DNA of 17,943 nucleotides from an uncultured bacterium (GTDB lineage: Bacteria > Bacillota > Clostridia > Lachnospirales > Anaerotignaceae), in contig CAJMNV010000024.1 of assembly GCA_905214825.1 (NCBI GenBank), forward strand, positions 1-17,943, given 5' to 3'. Within the stretch, counting starts at the first letter, position 1; every line of letters begins with the position of its first letter. The position numbers and the translations under genes are program-made. The notes under the pieces are model-generated. The model made no database searches. It was not told the origin of the DNA and saw only the letters and a program-made list of their open reading frames with translations. Positions 6,692 through 15,153 of the stretch are shown here, one piece after another.

Positions 6692-7054
6692 TTACTTGTT
6701 ATTTTTTAATTTTTCCCATTCTGCTTCTTTAAATCCCAACAATACAAAATCATCACCAACAACCAAAGGTCTTTTCACCAACATACCATTTGTCGCAAGC
6801 AAATCATATTGTTCTTGTTGTGTCATTTGTGGCAATTTGTCTTTTAATTGCATCTGCCGATACAACATACCACTTGTGTTGAAAAATTTTTTCAAAGACA
6901 ATCCACTTTTCTCATGCCACGCTTTTAATTCTTCTGCAGTTGGATTTTGTTCTACAATATGGCGGTCTGTAAATGTGATATTTTGTTGTTCCAGCCATTT
7001 TTTTGCATTTTTGCAAGTCGAGCATTTGGGATATTCTAAAAATAATATTGCCAT
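6692..7054 (-). CDS. ArsC/Spx-family thioredoxin-fold protein
   Basis: A small (120-residue) cytosolic protein of the arsenate-reductase-like ArsC/Spx/YffB family. The thioredoxin-fold redox motif CSTC is at residues 11-14, right after the first strand. Downstream are FFNTSGMLYR and the conserved KRPLVV with its cis-proline, which fit the family. It could be a thiol-dependent reductase or an Spx/MgsR-like RNA-polymerase-binding regulator. The CxxC and lack of other Spx-specific features that I can verify leave this open; nothing nearby suggests arsenic resistance. I chose ATG 7052-7054, since AAGGAG lies 9 bases upstream; the ATG two codons earlier would leave only 3 bases. A good promoter precedes it. 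The SIMPL gene follows on the same strand. Confidence 0.85.
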   Translation of the reverse strand: MAILFLEYPKCSTCKNAKKWLEQQNITFTDRHIVEQNPTAEELKAWHEKSGLSLKKFFNTSGMLYRQMQLKDKLPQMTQQEQYDLLATNGMLVKRPLVVGDDFVLLGFKEAEWEKLKNNK

Positions 7055-7086
7055 TTTCATTCACTCCTTTTTTATGATATAAATTC

Positions 7087-7114
7087 AGTATAGCATAACA
7101 AAGAAAAAAATCAA
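7087..7114 (-). promoter_or_regulatory. Promoter of the ArsC-like gene (TTGATT-16-TATACT)
   Basis: On the minus strand, -35 TTGATT (7109-7114) and -10 TATACT (7087-7092) are separated by 16 bases. The predicted start is near 7080, giving a short leader to the AAGGAG site. Confidence 0.75.
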
Positions 7115-7143
7115 AAAATTTTTAGCAGAATGAAAAATGTTTA

Positions 7144-7172
7144 TTGATTTTTCTCAAAAACAGTCATAAAAT
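7144..7172 (+). promoter_or_regulatory. Promoter of the hydroxyacid dehydrogenase (TTGATT-17-TAAAAT)
   Basis: -35 TTGATT (7144-7149) and -10 TAAAAT (7167-7172) are spaced by 17 bases, predicting a start near 7179. It is divergent from the ArsC-like promoter. Confidence 0.6.
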
Positions 7173-7205
7173 GAAATTATATTGACACATATGGGAGGTA
7201 TGACA

Positions 7206-8159
7206 ATGAAAATCGTAATATTAGAACCTTTGGGTATCACATCTGAAAAATTAGAACAAGCATCAGCAGATGTCAGAGCAAAAGGGCACACATTGGTCGC
7301 CTATGATACCAAAACAGAAGATGTAAACGAATTGGCAGAACGTGGCAAAGATGCTGATGTGATAATCATTGCCAATCAACCCATCGGAAAAAATGTATTG
7401 GAACATTGCAAAAATTTAAAATTCTTATCTGTGGCATTCACTGGTGTAGACCATGTGGATTTGGATTATTGCAAAGAAAGAGGAATTGCTGTTTCCAACG
7501 CCGCAGGCTATTCTACAAACGCAGTTGCAGAATTGACATTTGGCTTGGCAATTTCTGTACTGCGTAATATTCCCGCTTGTGATACAATATGCCGCAAAGA
7601 AGGTACAAAAGCTGGATTGGTCGGCAGTGAATTATATGGTAAAACATTTGGTGTTGTGGGTACAGGCGCAATCGGTTGCAAAGTTGCAAAAATTGCACAA
7701 GCATTTGGTTGTCATGTGGTTGCATACAGTCGCAGTGAAAAACCAGAAATCAAAGATATGGGGATTGCTTATTTGTCATTGGAAGCATTGCTACAAACAT
7801 CTGATATTGTATCTTTGCACGTGCCCTTGAACAACAAAACAAAAGGGCTTATCGGGCAAAAAGAACTTGCTTTGATGAAACAAAATGCTATACTGCTCAA
7901 TACTGCAAGAGGTGGTGTTGTAGACAGCCATGCATTGGCAGATGCACTCAATCAATATAAAATTGCTGGTGCAGGTATTGATGTATTTGAAATGGAACCA
8001 CCTGTACCTGCTGACCATGTTTTGATGCATAGCAAACATACCATTGTGACACCACACGTTGCTTTTGCTTCTGATGAAGCATTATTCACAAGAGCAGAAA
8101 TTGTATTTGCAAATATATTGGCTTGGGAAGCAGGAAAACAACAAAATATCATTTGTTGA
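7206..8159 (+). CDS. D-isomer-specific 2-hydroxyacid dehydrogenase (NAD-dependent)
   Basis: The 317-residue enzyme interconverts 2-oxoacids and D-2-hydroxyacids using NAD(H). The exact substrate (glycerate, lactate, hydroxypyruvate or other) is not predictable; phosphoglycerate dehydrogenase is less likely since no ACT domain is present. The Rossmann dinucleotide motif GTGAIG is at 152-157. The catalytic triad is visible as R235 in NTARGG, E264 in FEMEPP and H284 in TPHVAF. AFTGVDHVD and AAGYSTNAVAEL are typical family blocks in the substrate-binding and linker regions. I chose ATG 7206, which has GGAGG 7 bases upstream; the longer frame from TTG 7182 would overlap the ribosome-binding site. 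It is a single-gene unit with its own promoter and a terminator, converging on noc. Confidence 0.93.
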   Translation: MKIVILEPLGITSEKLEQASADVRAKGHTLVAYDTKTEDVNELAERGKDADVIIIANQPIGKNVLEHCKNLKFLSVAFTGVDHVDLDYCKERGIAVSNAAGYSTNAVAELTFGLAISVLRNIPACDTICRKEGTKAGLVGSELYGKTFGVVGTGAIGCKVAKIAQAFGCHVVAYSRSEKPEIKDMGIAYLSLEALLQTSDIVSLHVPLNNKTKGLIGQKELALMKQNAILLNTARGGVVDSHALADALNQYKIAGAGIDVFEMEPPVPADHVLMHSKHTIVTPHVAFASDEALFTRAEIVFANILAWEAGKQQNIIC

Positions 8160-8167
8160 TACCATAA

Positions 8168-8196
8168 ATAGACAGCAGATTGCTGTCTATTTTTTA
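8168..8196 (+). terminator. Intrinsic terminator between the dehydrogenase and noc
   Basis: A perfect 10-bp stem ATAGACAGCA/TGCTGTCTAT (8168-8177 with 8181-8190), loop GAT, then a T-run. It terminates the plus-strand gene; the minus strand lacks a matching T-run. Confidence 0.9.
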
Positions 8197-8206
8197 TATC
8201 CATATA

Positions 8207-9067
8207 TTATGCTTCATTTATATGTATGGTTTTGATGTTATTATTTTGTTTTTGCATACGTACCACAATTTCAAAATCTGTATCTGTTTCATTTTGTTCA
8301 TATGCAACATCAATGCCTGTACGGCGAATAAGTGCCACTGATTGTTTCATGGTATTGGTAATCAAGCGAAAATCTGCGGCATATCGTTTTTCTTTTTGTT
8401 CCTGTTTTTCTGTATACACACAACACAATTTGTCCAATGTTTCTGCCACCAGTGCTTCTGTTTGTTTGACGCTCAATTCCTCTTTTATCATTTGTTCCAA
8501 AACTGCCATACGACTTTGTGTGTCTGGCAAACGCAACAATGCTTTTGCATGTCGTTCTGTGAAATCGTGTTCCACCAAAAGCCTTTTGAGAGGGTCTTCC
8601 AATTTTAGAATACGCAATTTTTCTGCAATGTAATGTGGGCTTTTCGCCAATTTTTCTGCCAATACTTCTTGTGTCAATCCATAGTCATCTATCAGGCTTT
8701 GCAACCCTTCTGCCTCTTCCAAAAATGTTAGATTTTGCCGTTGTATATTTTCCACAAATGCCATCACTGCACTATCATATTCACTAATATGTACCAATAA
8801 TGCAGGAATGGTTCTTTCTCCTGCCAATTCTGCCGCCTGCAAACGCCTTTCCCCAGAAACCAATTCATAATAACCACCACTCATTTTCCGAACTGTAATG
8901 GGTTGTAATACGCCATATGTTTGTATCGATGCTGCCAACTCCTCCAATGCAGTACGTTGGAAATAACGGCGGTTTTGATAGGGATTGGAACGTATTTTTT
9001 CAATGGGAATTTGATATACCACAGCCCCTTTCTTTAACCGAATTTCCGAAAACCTCAATACTTCCAT
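8207..9067 (-). CDS. noc: Noc-like ParB-family protein (nucleoid occlusion)
   Basis: A second ParB paralogue of 286 residues; B. subtilis Noc is of similar size. Noc binds dispersed NBS sites and the membrane and blocks division over the nucleoid. The core shows SGERRLQAA (GERR at 72-75) and VENIQRQNL (105-113). A helix-turn-helix lies around 131-155. At the four positions known to switch ParB/Noc specificity (173, 179, 184, 201 in literature numbering) it has P144, K150, K155 and R172, so three of four are Noc-type; the ParB at 260-1144 has R, A, Q and G. Position beside rsmG also fits noc. The N-terminus lacks an obvious match to the B. subtilis amphipathic membrane-binding peptide. ATG 9067 has AAAGGAG 8 bases upstream. 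A terminator separates it from rsmG, so it needs its own promoter, which I could not identify with confidence. Confidence 0.88.
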   Translation of the reverse strand: MEVLRFSEIRLKKGAVVYQIPIEKIRSNPYQNRRYFQRTALEELAASIQTYGVLQPITVRKMSGGYYELVSGERRLQAAELAGERTIPALLVHISEYDSAVMAFVENIQRQNLTFLEEAEGLQSLIDDYGLTQEVLAEKLAKSPHYIAEKLRILKLEDPLKRLLVEHDFTERHAKALLRLPDTQSRMAVLEQMIKEELSVKQTEALVAETLDKLCCVYTEKQEQKEKRYAADFRLITNTMKQSVALIRRTGIDVAYEQNETDTDFEIVVRMQKQNNNIKTIHINEA

Positions 9068-9098
9068 GAAAACAGCTCCTTTATATTCTATGATTTGT

Positions 9099-9123
9099 CA
9101 CAAAAAAAATTTCATTTTTTGTG
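9099..9123 (-). repeat. Inverted repeat upstream of noc
   Basis: CACAAAAAA (9099-9107) and TTTTTTGTG (9115-9123) form a perfect 9-base inverted repeat with a 7-base spacer, 32 bases before the noc start. It could be an operator or a weak hairpin in the leader; the AT-rich composition makes chance possible. The rest of the 9068-9184 gap shows only a poor promoter candidate (TTGGGA-17-GATAAA, minus). Confidence 0.4.
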
Positions 9124-9184
9124 CAATCCCTCTTTTTCTTCATTTTATCACGGCGTGTTTGTCTTTTCCCAAAAACAGTACAAC

Positions 9185-9221
9185 AAAAAAAGCAGGCATT
9201 TGACATATGCCTGCTTTTTTT
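9185..9221. terminator. Intrinsic terminator of the mnmG-rsmG operon
   Basis: Symmetrical A7, GCAGGCAT (9192-9199), 7-base loop, ATGCCTGC (9207-9214), T7. It lies just past the rsmG stop and ends the long minus-strand operon before noc. It is structurally bidirectional, but no plus-strand gene precedes it. Confidence 0.9.
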
Positions 9222-9222
9222 G

Positions 9223-9942
9223 TTATTTTAATGGATTTTTGTTTATTTTTCCAGCTTTTCTAGGATATGTTTTTGGTGTTGGTGCGACTTTTTCAATCAG
9301 TATCAGTTTGTGCTGTAAGTCTGTAAAAGGAATTTCCACGTCCAATATTTGTATCACATTGCCACCCAGTTTTTGCAAAGCCACTTTTGCTTCTTCTACT
9401 TCTTTTGCGGCTTCAGGACCTTTCAAGGCTGCCAACCTGCCGCCTACTTTCACAAATGGCAAACAATATTCTGAAAGTACTGCCAAATTTGCAACTGCAC
9501 GAGATACACACAAATCAAATTGTTCTCGATATTGTGGGTTTTGCCCGCCATCTTCTGCTCTGCTATGCACACATGTTACATTTTGCAAAGACAATGCATT
9601 TGTGACCTCCTCCAAAAATCCAATCCGTTTTTGCAAAGCGTCCAATAATGTCACAGAAAGACAAGGGCAAGCAATTTTCAATGGAATACCCGGAAAACCT
9701 GCCCCCGTTCCCACATCAATGACACTTTCATTGCCCTGCAATGCCAAATGCGGCAACACACTCACACAATCTGCAAAATGTTTCAATATGACATCATTTT
9801 GTTCTGTAATTGCTGTCAAATTCATTTTTTCATTCCAGAATAACAACAAATCCATATATGCCATAAATTGCGTTGTCATATGCTCTGTCAATGTGATACC
9901 CATTTTTTCACAACTTTGTTGTAACAATGCTGTTTTTTCCAT
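9223..9942 (-). CDS. rsmG: 16S rRNA (guanine-N7)-methyltransferase RsmG (GidB)
   Basis: The 239-residue enzyme methylates N7 of the guanine in the 530 loop of 16S rRNA (G527 in E. coli numbering) using S-adenosylmethionine. The family block NLTAITEQNDVILKHFADC is at about 41-59. The SAM-binding motif VIDVGTGAGFPGIPL is at about 74-88, followed by LLDALQKRIGFLEEV. SRAVANLAVLSEYC and the glycine-rich GGRLAALKGP complete the Rossmann-type fold. ATG 9942 has GGAAGGG upstream at a good distance. The gene starts only 4 bases after the stop of the small unknown gene, so the two are translationally close, and it is the last gene before the terminator of the operon. Confidence 0.96.
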   Translation of the reverse strand: MEKTALLQQSCEKMGITLTEHMTTQFMAYMDLLLFWNEKMNLTAITEQNDVILKHFADCVSVLPHLALQGNESVIDVGTGAGFPGIPLKIACPCLSVTLLDALQKRIGFLEEVTNALSLQNVTCVHSRAEDGGQNPQYREQFDLCVSRAVANLAVLSEYCLPFVKVGGRLAALKGPEAAKEVEEAKVALQKLGGNVIQILDVEIPFTDLQHKLILIEKVAPTPKTYPRKAGKINKNPLK

Positions 9943-9946
9943 ACTG

Positions 9947-10363
9947 TCACGCCCTTCCTATTCCCAATATTTTCCATGTTCCCAAATCGTCTGGTTCTGC
10001 TATCATACAGAAAAAAAGCAGTTCTTTTCGTTTTGCTGATGCCAATGTTACCATATACATTTTTTCGCTTTTTTGTTCTGTAAAGAAACGATACGTTTTA
10101 TCATATACCAAATCTTTTTTCATTTCTTCAATATCTGCTTGTAACATAGTACGAGATAAATACATTTTTGCTTTTTCAGGTTGTTCCTTCTGTATTGCCT
10201 GTAAAAATGCTTTTGCCGCCCCCTGTGGTGTCAAACAATATAAATGTGATTTTTGATATATCCATTTTGCATTGCCTTGTGGCACTGTTTTTTTTACAAA
10301 AAAGCATTTTGGTACTGACATGGCTTTTTGTCTGTTTTGTTGAAAAGGAATATGCCAAATCAT
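9947..10363 (-). CDS. Hypothetical protein between mnmG and rsmG
   Basis: I do not recognise this 138-residue protein. It begins at ATG 10361-10363 with GAGGGA upstream, 10 bases after the mnmG stop, and ends 4 bases before rsmG, so it is embedded in the operon. It has no signal peptide or transmembrane helix and is rich in K and Q. The middle reads AAKAFLQAIQKEQPEKAKMYLSR, a pattern reminiscent of NTF2-like/DUF4878 modules, in which a first helix is followed by 'A(K)KYLS'. The end, GTWKILGIGRA, is consistent with a final strand of such a fold. That link is a weak inference. It is absent from the standard mnmG-rsmG arrangement of Bacillus. The tight spacing and intact frame argue for a real gene. 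Confidence 0.75.
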   Translation of the reverse strand: MIWHIPFQQNRQKAMSVPKCFFVKKTVPQGNAKWIYQKSHLYCLTPQGAAKAFLQAIQKEQPEKAKMYLSRTMLQADIEEMKKDLVYDKTYRFFTEQKSEKMYMVTLASAKRKELLFFCMIAEPDDLGTWKILGIGRA

Positions 10364-10373
10364 TGTCAGTCCC

Positions 10374-12254
10374 TCACATCTGCCGTTTTTGCTGTTCCAT
10401 ATAAATCAACAGCACAGAAATATCCGCAGGGGAAACACCTGTAATACGAGAGGCATGTCCAATGGAACGGGGACGAATGGAATTTAATTTTTGTCTTGCT
10501 TCCAAACGCAATCCTTGTATAGTTTCATAATCAATATCTTCTGGCAACATACGGTTTTCTAATTTTTGGAATTGTTCTACTTGTTTCATTTGTTGTCCAA
10601 TATAACCCTCATATTTGATTTGTATGTTCACCTGTTCTTTGACATCTGGAGGAAGTTCTGGGCGTTCTTCGTCCAAACAAGCCAGCTTTTCATAATCCAA
10701 TTCTGGACGTTTTATCAAATCTGCCAATTTGACACCACTTTGAATAGGTGTGCTGTTGTGCAGTGCCAAAACTTCCAATGTTTTTGTATTGGGTGCAATG
10801 GAACGTTTTTTCACACGATTGATTTCTTGCTCTGTCAAACGTTGTTTTTCTAATAATGCTTGGTATCTATTTTCATCAATCAAACCAATATCATAACCAA
10901 TAGGTGTCAAACGTTGGTCTGCATTATCTTGTCTTAATAACAGACGGAATTCTGCTCTGCTTGTCATCATGCGATATGGTTCTTGTGTACCTTTGCTGAT
11001 TAAATCGTCAATCAAAACACCAATATATCCATCAGAACGTTGTAAAATAATGGGTTCTTTGTTTTCTAAGTATCGTACTGCATTGATACCGCCAATCAAC
11101 CCCTGTGCCGCTGCTTCTTCGTATCCAGAAGAACCATTGAATTGTCCCGCAGAGAACAACCCTGCAAAATCTTTAAATTCCAATGACAATTTTAACTGTG
11201 TGGCATCAATGCAATCATATTCTATGGCATATGCAAACCTTGTGATTTCACAATGCTCCAAACCGGGGATTGTACGATACATGGCAATCTGCACATCTTC
11301 TGGCAATGATGATGACATACCTTGTATATACATTTCTTCTGTGTTTTCGCCTTCGGGTTCTACAAAAAGCTGATGGCGTTCTTTGTCCGCAAAACGCACC
11401 ACTTTATCTTCTATGGAAGGGCAGTATCTTGGACCTGTACCTTCAATCAATCCACTAAACAAAGGAGAACGATGCAAATTATCCCGAATGACTTGGTGTG
11501 TTTTTTCATTGGTATAAGTCAACCAGCATAACACCTGTTCTCTTTTAATATCATCTGCTGTGTTTGTAAAAGAAAATGGTACAATGTCGTTATCCCCATA
11601 TTGTGGCTCCATTTTATCAAAATCCAAAGAACGTTTATTCATACGGGCAGGTGTGCCAGTTTTAAAACGGAATAACCGTATACCCATATCTTTTAAACAT
11701 TGGCTTAATTTTGTTGCAGGCATTAAATTATTTGGACCGCTTTCCATCACATGATTCCCATTCAAACAACGACTTTGCATATAAGTCCCCATACACAATA
11801 CAACCGCTTTACAACGATATACTGCACCACCTGCTGTCACAACACCTGTCACCACATTATTTTCTGTCAATACTTCCACAATCTCTGCTTGTACAATTTG
11901 CAGATTTTCGGTTTGTTCCAGCGTATGTTTCATTTCTTGGTGATATTTGTTTTTGTCTGCTTGTGCACGCAAAGAATATACCGCAGGGCCTTTTCCTGTA
12001 TTGAGCATTTTTGTTTGAATATATGTTTTGTCAATATTTTTGCCCATCTGACCGCCCAATGCGTCAATTTCACGCACCAAATGCCCTTTGGAACTACCAC
12101 CAATAGATGGATTACAAGGCATCATGGCAATGCTGTCCAATGTAATGGCAAACAATATGGTATTTTTGCCCATATGTGCCGCCGCCAATGCCGCTTCACA
12201 ACCCGCATGACCACCACCAATCACTGCAATATCTATGGTTTGTGCTTCATACAT
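10374..12254 (-). CDS. mnmG: tRNA uridine-5-carboxymethylaminomethyl modification enzyme MnmG (GidA)
   Basis: The FAD-dependent partner of MnmE; the complex installs (carboxymethyl)aminomethyl groups at C5 of wobble uridine U34. The FAD-binding motif IGGGHAGCEAALAAA is near residues 12-26. The conserved blocks PCNPSIGGSSKGHLVREIDALGG, GTGPRYCPSIEDK and FSAGQFNGSSGYEEAAAQG are all present, as is the C-terminal tRNA/MnmE-interacting domain with TGVSPADISVLLIY. From ATG 12252-12254 the length is 626 residues, matching the family (~628). I prefer this start because AGGAGG ends 10 bases upstream; the ATG at 12261-12263 lies only one base from it. It follows the MATE gene by 33 bases with no terminator, so it is part of the mnmE-MATE-mnmG-rsmG operon. 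Confidence 0.97.
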   Translation of the reverse strand: MYEAQTIDIAVIGGGHAGCEAALAAAHMGKNTILFAITLDSIAMMPCNPSIGGSSKGHLVREIDALGGQMGKNIDKTYIQTKMLNTGKGPAVYSLRAQADKNKYHQEMKHTLEQTENLQIVQAEIVEVLTENNVVTGVVTAGGAVYRCKAVVLCMGTYMQSRCLNGNHVMESGPNNLMPATKLSQCLKDMGIRLFRFKTGTPARMNKRSLDFDKMEPQYGDNDIVPFSFTNTADDIKREQVLCWLTYTNEKTHQVIRDNLHRSPLFSGLIEGTGPRYCPSIEDKVVRFADKERHQLFVEPEGENTEEMYIQGMSSSLPEDVQIAMYRTIPGLEHCEITRFAYAIEYDCIDATQLKLSLEFKDFAGLFSAGQFNGSSGYEEAAAQGLIGGINAVRYLENKEPIILQRSDGYIGVLIDDLISKGTQEPYRMMTSRAEFRLLLRQDNADQRLTPIGYDIGLIDENRYQALLEKQRLTEQEINRVKKRSIAPNTKTLEVLALHNSTPIQSGVKLADLIKRPELDYEKLACLDEERPELPPDVKEQVNIQIKYEGYIGQQMKQVEQFQKLENRMLPEDIDYETIQGLRLEARQKLNSIRPRSIGHASRITGVSPADISVLLIYMEQQKRQM

Positions 12255-12287
12255 ATACACCATACCTCCTATTTTTTATATAAAACG

Positions 12288-13685
12288 TCATTTCTCAAAT
12301 CTCTGTTTTTGTTGTTCTAAATTTTTCATTGCTCTTTTGAATTGATATGCAAATATCGTTGCGGTTGTTACCACTGCAATGAAATCTGCCACAGGTTCTG
12401 CCAAAAATACGGCTCTATCTTTTTGTTCCATAAACATAGGCAACAAATAAATTAAAGGTATCAATAACAATATTTTACGATATACTGCCAAAAATAATGA
12501 TGTTTTGGCATTACCAATGGCAATAAATGTTTGTTGGCAAGCAATCTGTATGCCGAATATCCCTGTCATAAGCATATAATATCGCATTGCCCATGCAGTA
12601 TAATCCAACAATATTGCATTTTCTTGGTTAAACAACATGGTAATTCCTCTGGGGAATACCATACAAATTGCCCACAACACCAGAGAATAACATAAACTAC
12701 TTTTCAAAAGCAAACGAAATGTCTGTCTGACACGTTCGGCATTACCTGCACCAAAATTATACCCTGTAATGGGTTGTGCCCCTTGCGAAAGCCCCATCAG
12801 TGGCAACATAGAAAATTGCATAATGCTTGTCAATATAGTCATTGCCCCCACAGCAATATCACCACCATAATGATACAATGAGGCATTAAAACAAACACTA
12901 ATTACGCTTTCGGTTGCCTGCATGATAAATGGTGACATACCCAAAAGCAAACAAGGAGCAACGACATTTTTTTGCAACACAAAATATTGCTTTTGCAATT
13001 TCAATTTTGTTTGACTGCCTGTCAAAAAACGCAACACCCATATCGCCGAAACCGCCTGTGATATTACCGTTGCCAAAGCTGCACCTTTTACGCCCATATC
13101 CAACAATATGATGAACACAAAGTCCAGTATGATATTACAAACAGCACCAATCATAACCGTTGCCATACTGATTTTTGCAAAACCTTGTGCAGTGATAAAA
13201 GCATTCATACCCAATGCAAGCTGTACAAATATAGTACCCAAAGCATAAATTTTCATATACTGTACTGCATATGCGATTGTGTTTTCACTTGCCCCAAATG
13301 CCAATAGCAACAGTTGTGCAAACATATAGAAAAATACAGTTAGCACAAATGCCAACACAAGTAACATCATAAAACAGTTGCCCAGAATACGTTGTGCTTC
13401 TTTTTGGTCTCCTTTTCCCATATACACAGATGCACGAGGTGCCCCTCCCATACTGACCAATGCCGCAAAAGCAGAAATCAACATAATCAATGGCATACAC
13501 ACACCAACCCCTGTCAATGCCAATGCCCCTACTTCTGGAATATGCCCAATATACATACGGTCTACCACATTATACAACACATTAACCACTTGTGCTGTGA
13601 TAGCAGGAATGGCAAGTTGTTTCAATAATGTTTTGACATCTGCCGTTCCCAGCATATTTTCTTTTGTAGCCTGATTTTGTTGCAT
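12288..13685 (-). CDS. MATE-family multidrug/cation efflux transporter
   Basis: A 465-residue inner-membrane protein with about 12 hydrophobic helices in two similar halves, as in MATE exporters (MepA/NorM group), which use a Na+ or H+ gradient to expel cationic drugs. Early VVNVLYNVVDRMYIGHIPEVGALALTGVG is the family signature in helix 1-2. GGAPRASVYMGKGDQKEAQRILGN follows, and QGAQPITGYNFGAGNAERVRQTF repeats the pattern in the second half. I chose ATG 13683-13685, with AGAAGGTG 5 bases upstream, over the longer frame starting at 13715. It sits between mnmE (38 bases upstream) and mnmG (33 bases downstream), where most Firmicutes have none; substrate unknown. A TACAAT hexamer in the upstream gap might give a separate promoter but is weak. 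Confidence 0.93.
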   Translation of the reverse strand: MQQNQATKENMLGTADVKTLLKQLAIPAITAQVVNVLYNVVDRMYIGHIPEVGALALTGVGVCMPLIMLISAFAALVSMGGAPRASVYMGKGDQKEAQRILGNCFMMLLVLAFVLTVFFYMFAQLLLLAFGASENTIAYAVQYMKIYALGTIFVQLALGMNAFITAQGFAKISMATVMIGAVCNIILDFVFIILLDMGVKGAALATVISQAVSAIWVLRFLTGSQTKLKLQKQYFVLQKNVVAPCLLLGMSPFIMQATESVISVCFNASLYHYGGDIAVGAMTILTSIMQFSMLPLMGLSQGAQPITGYNFGAGNAERVRQTFRLLLKSSLCYSLVLWAICMVFPRGITMLFNQENAILLDYTAWAMRYYMLMTGIFGIQIACQQTFIAIGNAKTSLFLAVYRKILLLIPLIYLLPMFMEQKDRAVFLAEPVADFIAVVTTATIFAYQFKRAMKNLEQQKQRFEK

Positions 13686-13723
13686 GATTACACCTTCTTT
13701 TGATGATTGTATCACATTATTTT

Positions 13724-15118
13724 TTATTTACCCAAACAGAACTTTGTAAAAATACGGTCAATGATTTCTTCATCTGTGACATCACCTGTGATTTCTCCCA
13801 AAGCATGGCTTGCATCTTGCAAATCCATGGAAATAAAGTCCTCTGGCATACGGGTTTGTATCGTAACCAAACAACGTTCCATGGCTTCTTTTGCTTGGAA
13901 CAATGCTGTTTTATGACGTGTATTGCCCAATAACGCATCATCTACAGTTGCCGTTTGTCCACTGAAAAACATGGATTTGATGGCATCAATCAATGCCTCA
14001 AATCCTGTGTTATGTTTCACAGATACAGATAATATTTGTTTTTTGGATACATATTGTTCCAATTCTGCATAAGATAATTTTTGTTCCAAATCTGCTTTAT
14101 TGAGCAATACAATGGTATGTTTTCCCTGTATAAACGACAAAATTTCTTTATCTTCTTGCTCCAAAGGACGGGAAGCATCCAACATCATCAATATCAAATC
14201 TGCTTGTTCTGCATAAGTTTTTGATTTTTCTACACCCATTTTTTCCACAACATCACCCGTTTCTCGAATACCTGCGGTATCCACAATTTTGATAGGAATA
14301 CCATCTATGTTGATATATTCTTCTACGGTATCACGGGTTGTTCCCGGAATATCTGTGACAATGGCACGGTCTTCTTCCAAGAACCAATTCAACAATGAAG
14401 ATTTGCCCACATTTGGTTTACCCACAATAACGGTTTGCAAGCCTTCACGCAATATTTTTCCTCTATCTGCACCTGCAAGCAATTTTTCCATATGTTGTAG
14501 AAGTTGTTTTGTGCCTTTTTCCATGGTGTCATATGTTTCTTCTTCCACGTCATGCTCTGGATAGTCAATTACTGCTTCAATAGAAGCAATCATATCCATG
14601 ACATCATTTCGCATTTCACGCACTTGTGTTTTCAATCTACCTTCCAGCTGATTGACAGCCGCTTGACGAGAAAGCTCTGTTTTTGATTGTATCAAGTCAA
14701 TGATTGCTTCTGCTTGTGTCAAATCAATTCTGCCATTCAAAAAACCACGTTTTGTAAATTCTCCTGGTTCTGCCAATCTAGCACCTGCCACAAGCACTGC
14801 CTGCAACACACGTTGTGTCACCAAAAAACCACCATGACAGTTGATTTCCACAATATCTTCTTTTGTATATGTGTGGGGGGCTTTCATCACAGAAACCAAT
14901 ACTTCATCAATCACTTCTCCATTTTTTCCATCTATGATTTTGCCATAAGAAAGGGTATGGGTTGCTTTTTGTGTCAATTTCTTTTTCCCCTGAAACAATG
15001 TATCTGCCAAATCAATACAACCTGTACCACTCATACGCACAATACCAATACCGCCACTACCCAATGGTGTGGATATGGCAGCTATGATGTCGTCTAAACC
15101 ATTTGCTTTGATTGCCAT
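13724..15118 (-). CDS. mnmE: tRNA modification GTPase MnmE (TrmE/ThdF)
   Basis: The potassium-dependent GTPase that works with MnmG on wobble U34. It has an N-terminal tetrahydrofolate-binding domain (residues ~8-120, with STPLGSGGIGIVRMSG and EINCHGG). A helical domain with an inserted G domain follows: G1 GKPNVGKSS (233-241), G2 TDIPGTTRDT (255-264), G3 DTAG (280-283) and G4 NKAD (near 345). The C-terminal catalytic cysteine lies in CLGK at 461-464, where most family members end CIGK. 464 residues is standard. ATG 15118 has AAAGGAG 8 bases upstream. A terminator lies immediately upstream (after jag), so this operon start depends on read-through or a promoter that I could not pin down. Confidence 0.97.
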   Translation of the reverse strand: MAIKANGLDDIIAAISTPLGSGGIGIVRMSGTGCIDLADTLFQGKKKLTQKATHTLSYGKIIDGKNGEVIDEVLVSVMKAPHTYTKEDIVEINCHGGFLVTQRVLQAVLVAGARLAEPGEFTKRGFLNGRIDLTQAEAIIDLIQSKTELSRQAAVNQLEGRLKTQVREMRNDVMDMIASIEAVIDYPEHDVEEETYDTMEKGTKQLLQHMEKLLAGADRGKILREGLQTVIVGKPNVGKSSLLNWFLEEDRAIVTDIPGTTRDTVEEYINIDGIPIKIVDTAGIRETGDVVEKMGVEKSKTYAEQADLILMMLDASRPLEQEDKEILSFIQGKHTIVLLNKADLEQKLSYAELEQYVSKKQILSVSVKHNTGFEALIDAIKSMFFSGQTATVDDALLGNTRHKTALFQAKEAMERCLVTIQTRMPEDFISMDLQDASHALGEITGDVTDEEIIDRIFTKFCLGK

Positions 15119-15153
15119 GTTATGACTCCTTTCTCATCGTTTTACTGTTTTGT

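Noticed and set aside
4031..7825. parS-like sites around the CACGTG cores at about 4031 and 7818
   Set aside because: Flanks do not match the TGTTTCACGTGAAACA palindrome; both are inside coding regions. I found no parS by eye.
9095..10039. Plus-strand ORF (314 codons) opposite rsmG
   Set aside because: It crosses rsmG, its terminator and the neighbouring gene; composition shows it is an antisense shadow.
8749..14255. TTTTCCACA sequences in noc and mnmE as DnaA boxes
   Set aside because: Single one-mismatch matches inside conserved coding sequence, not clustered.
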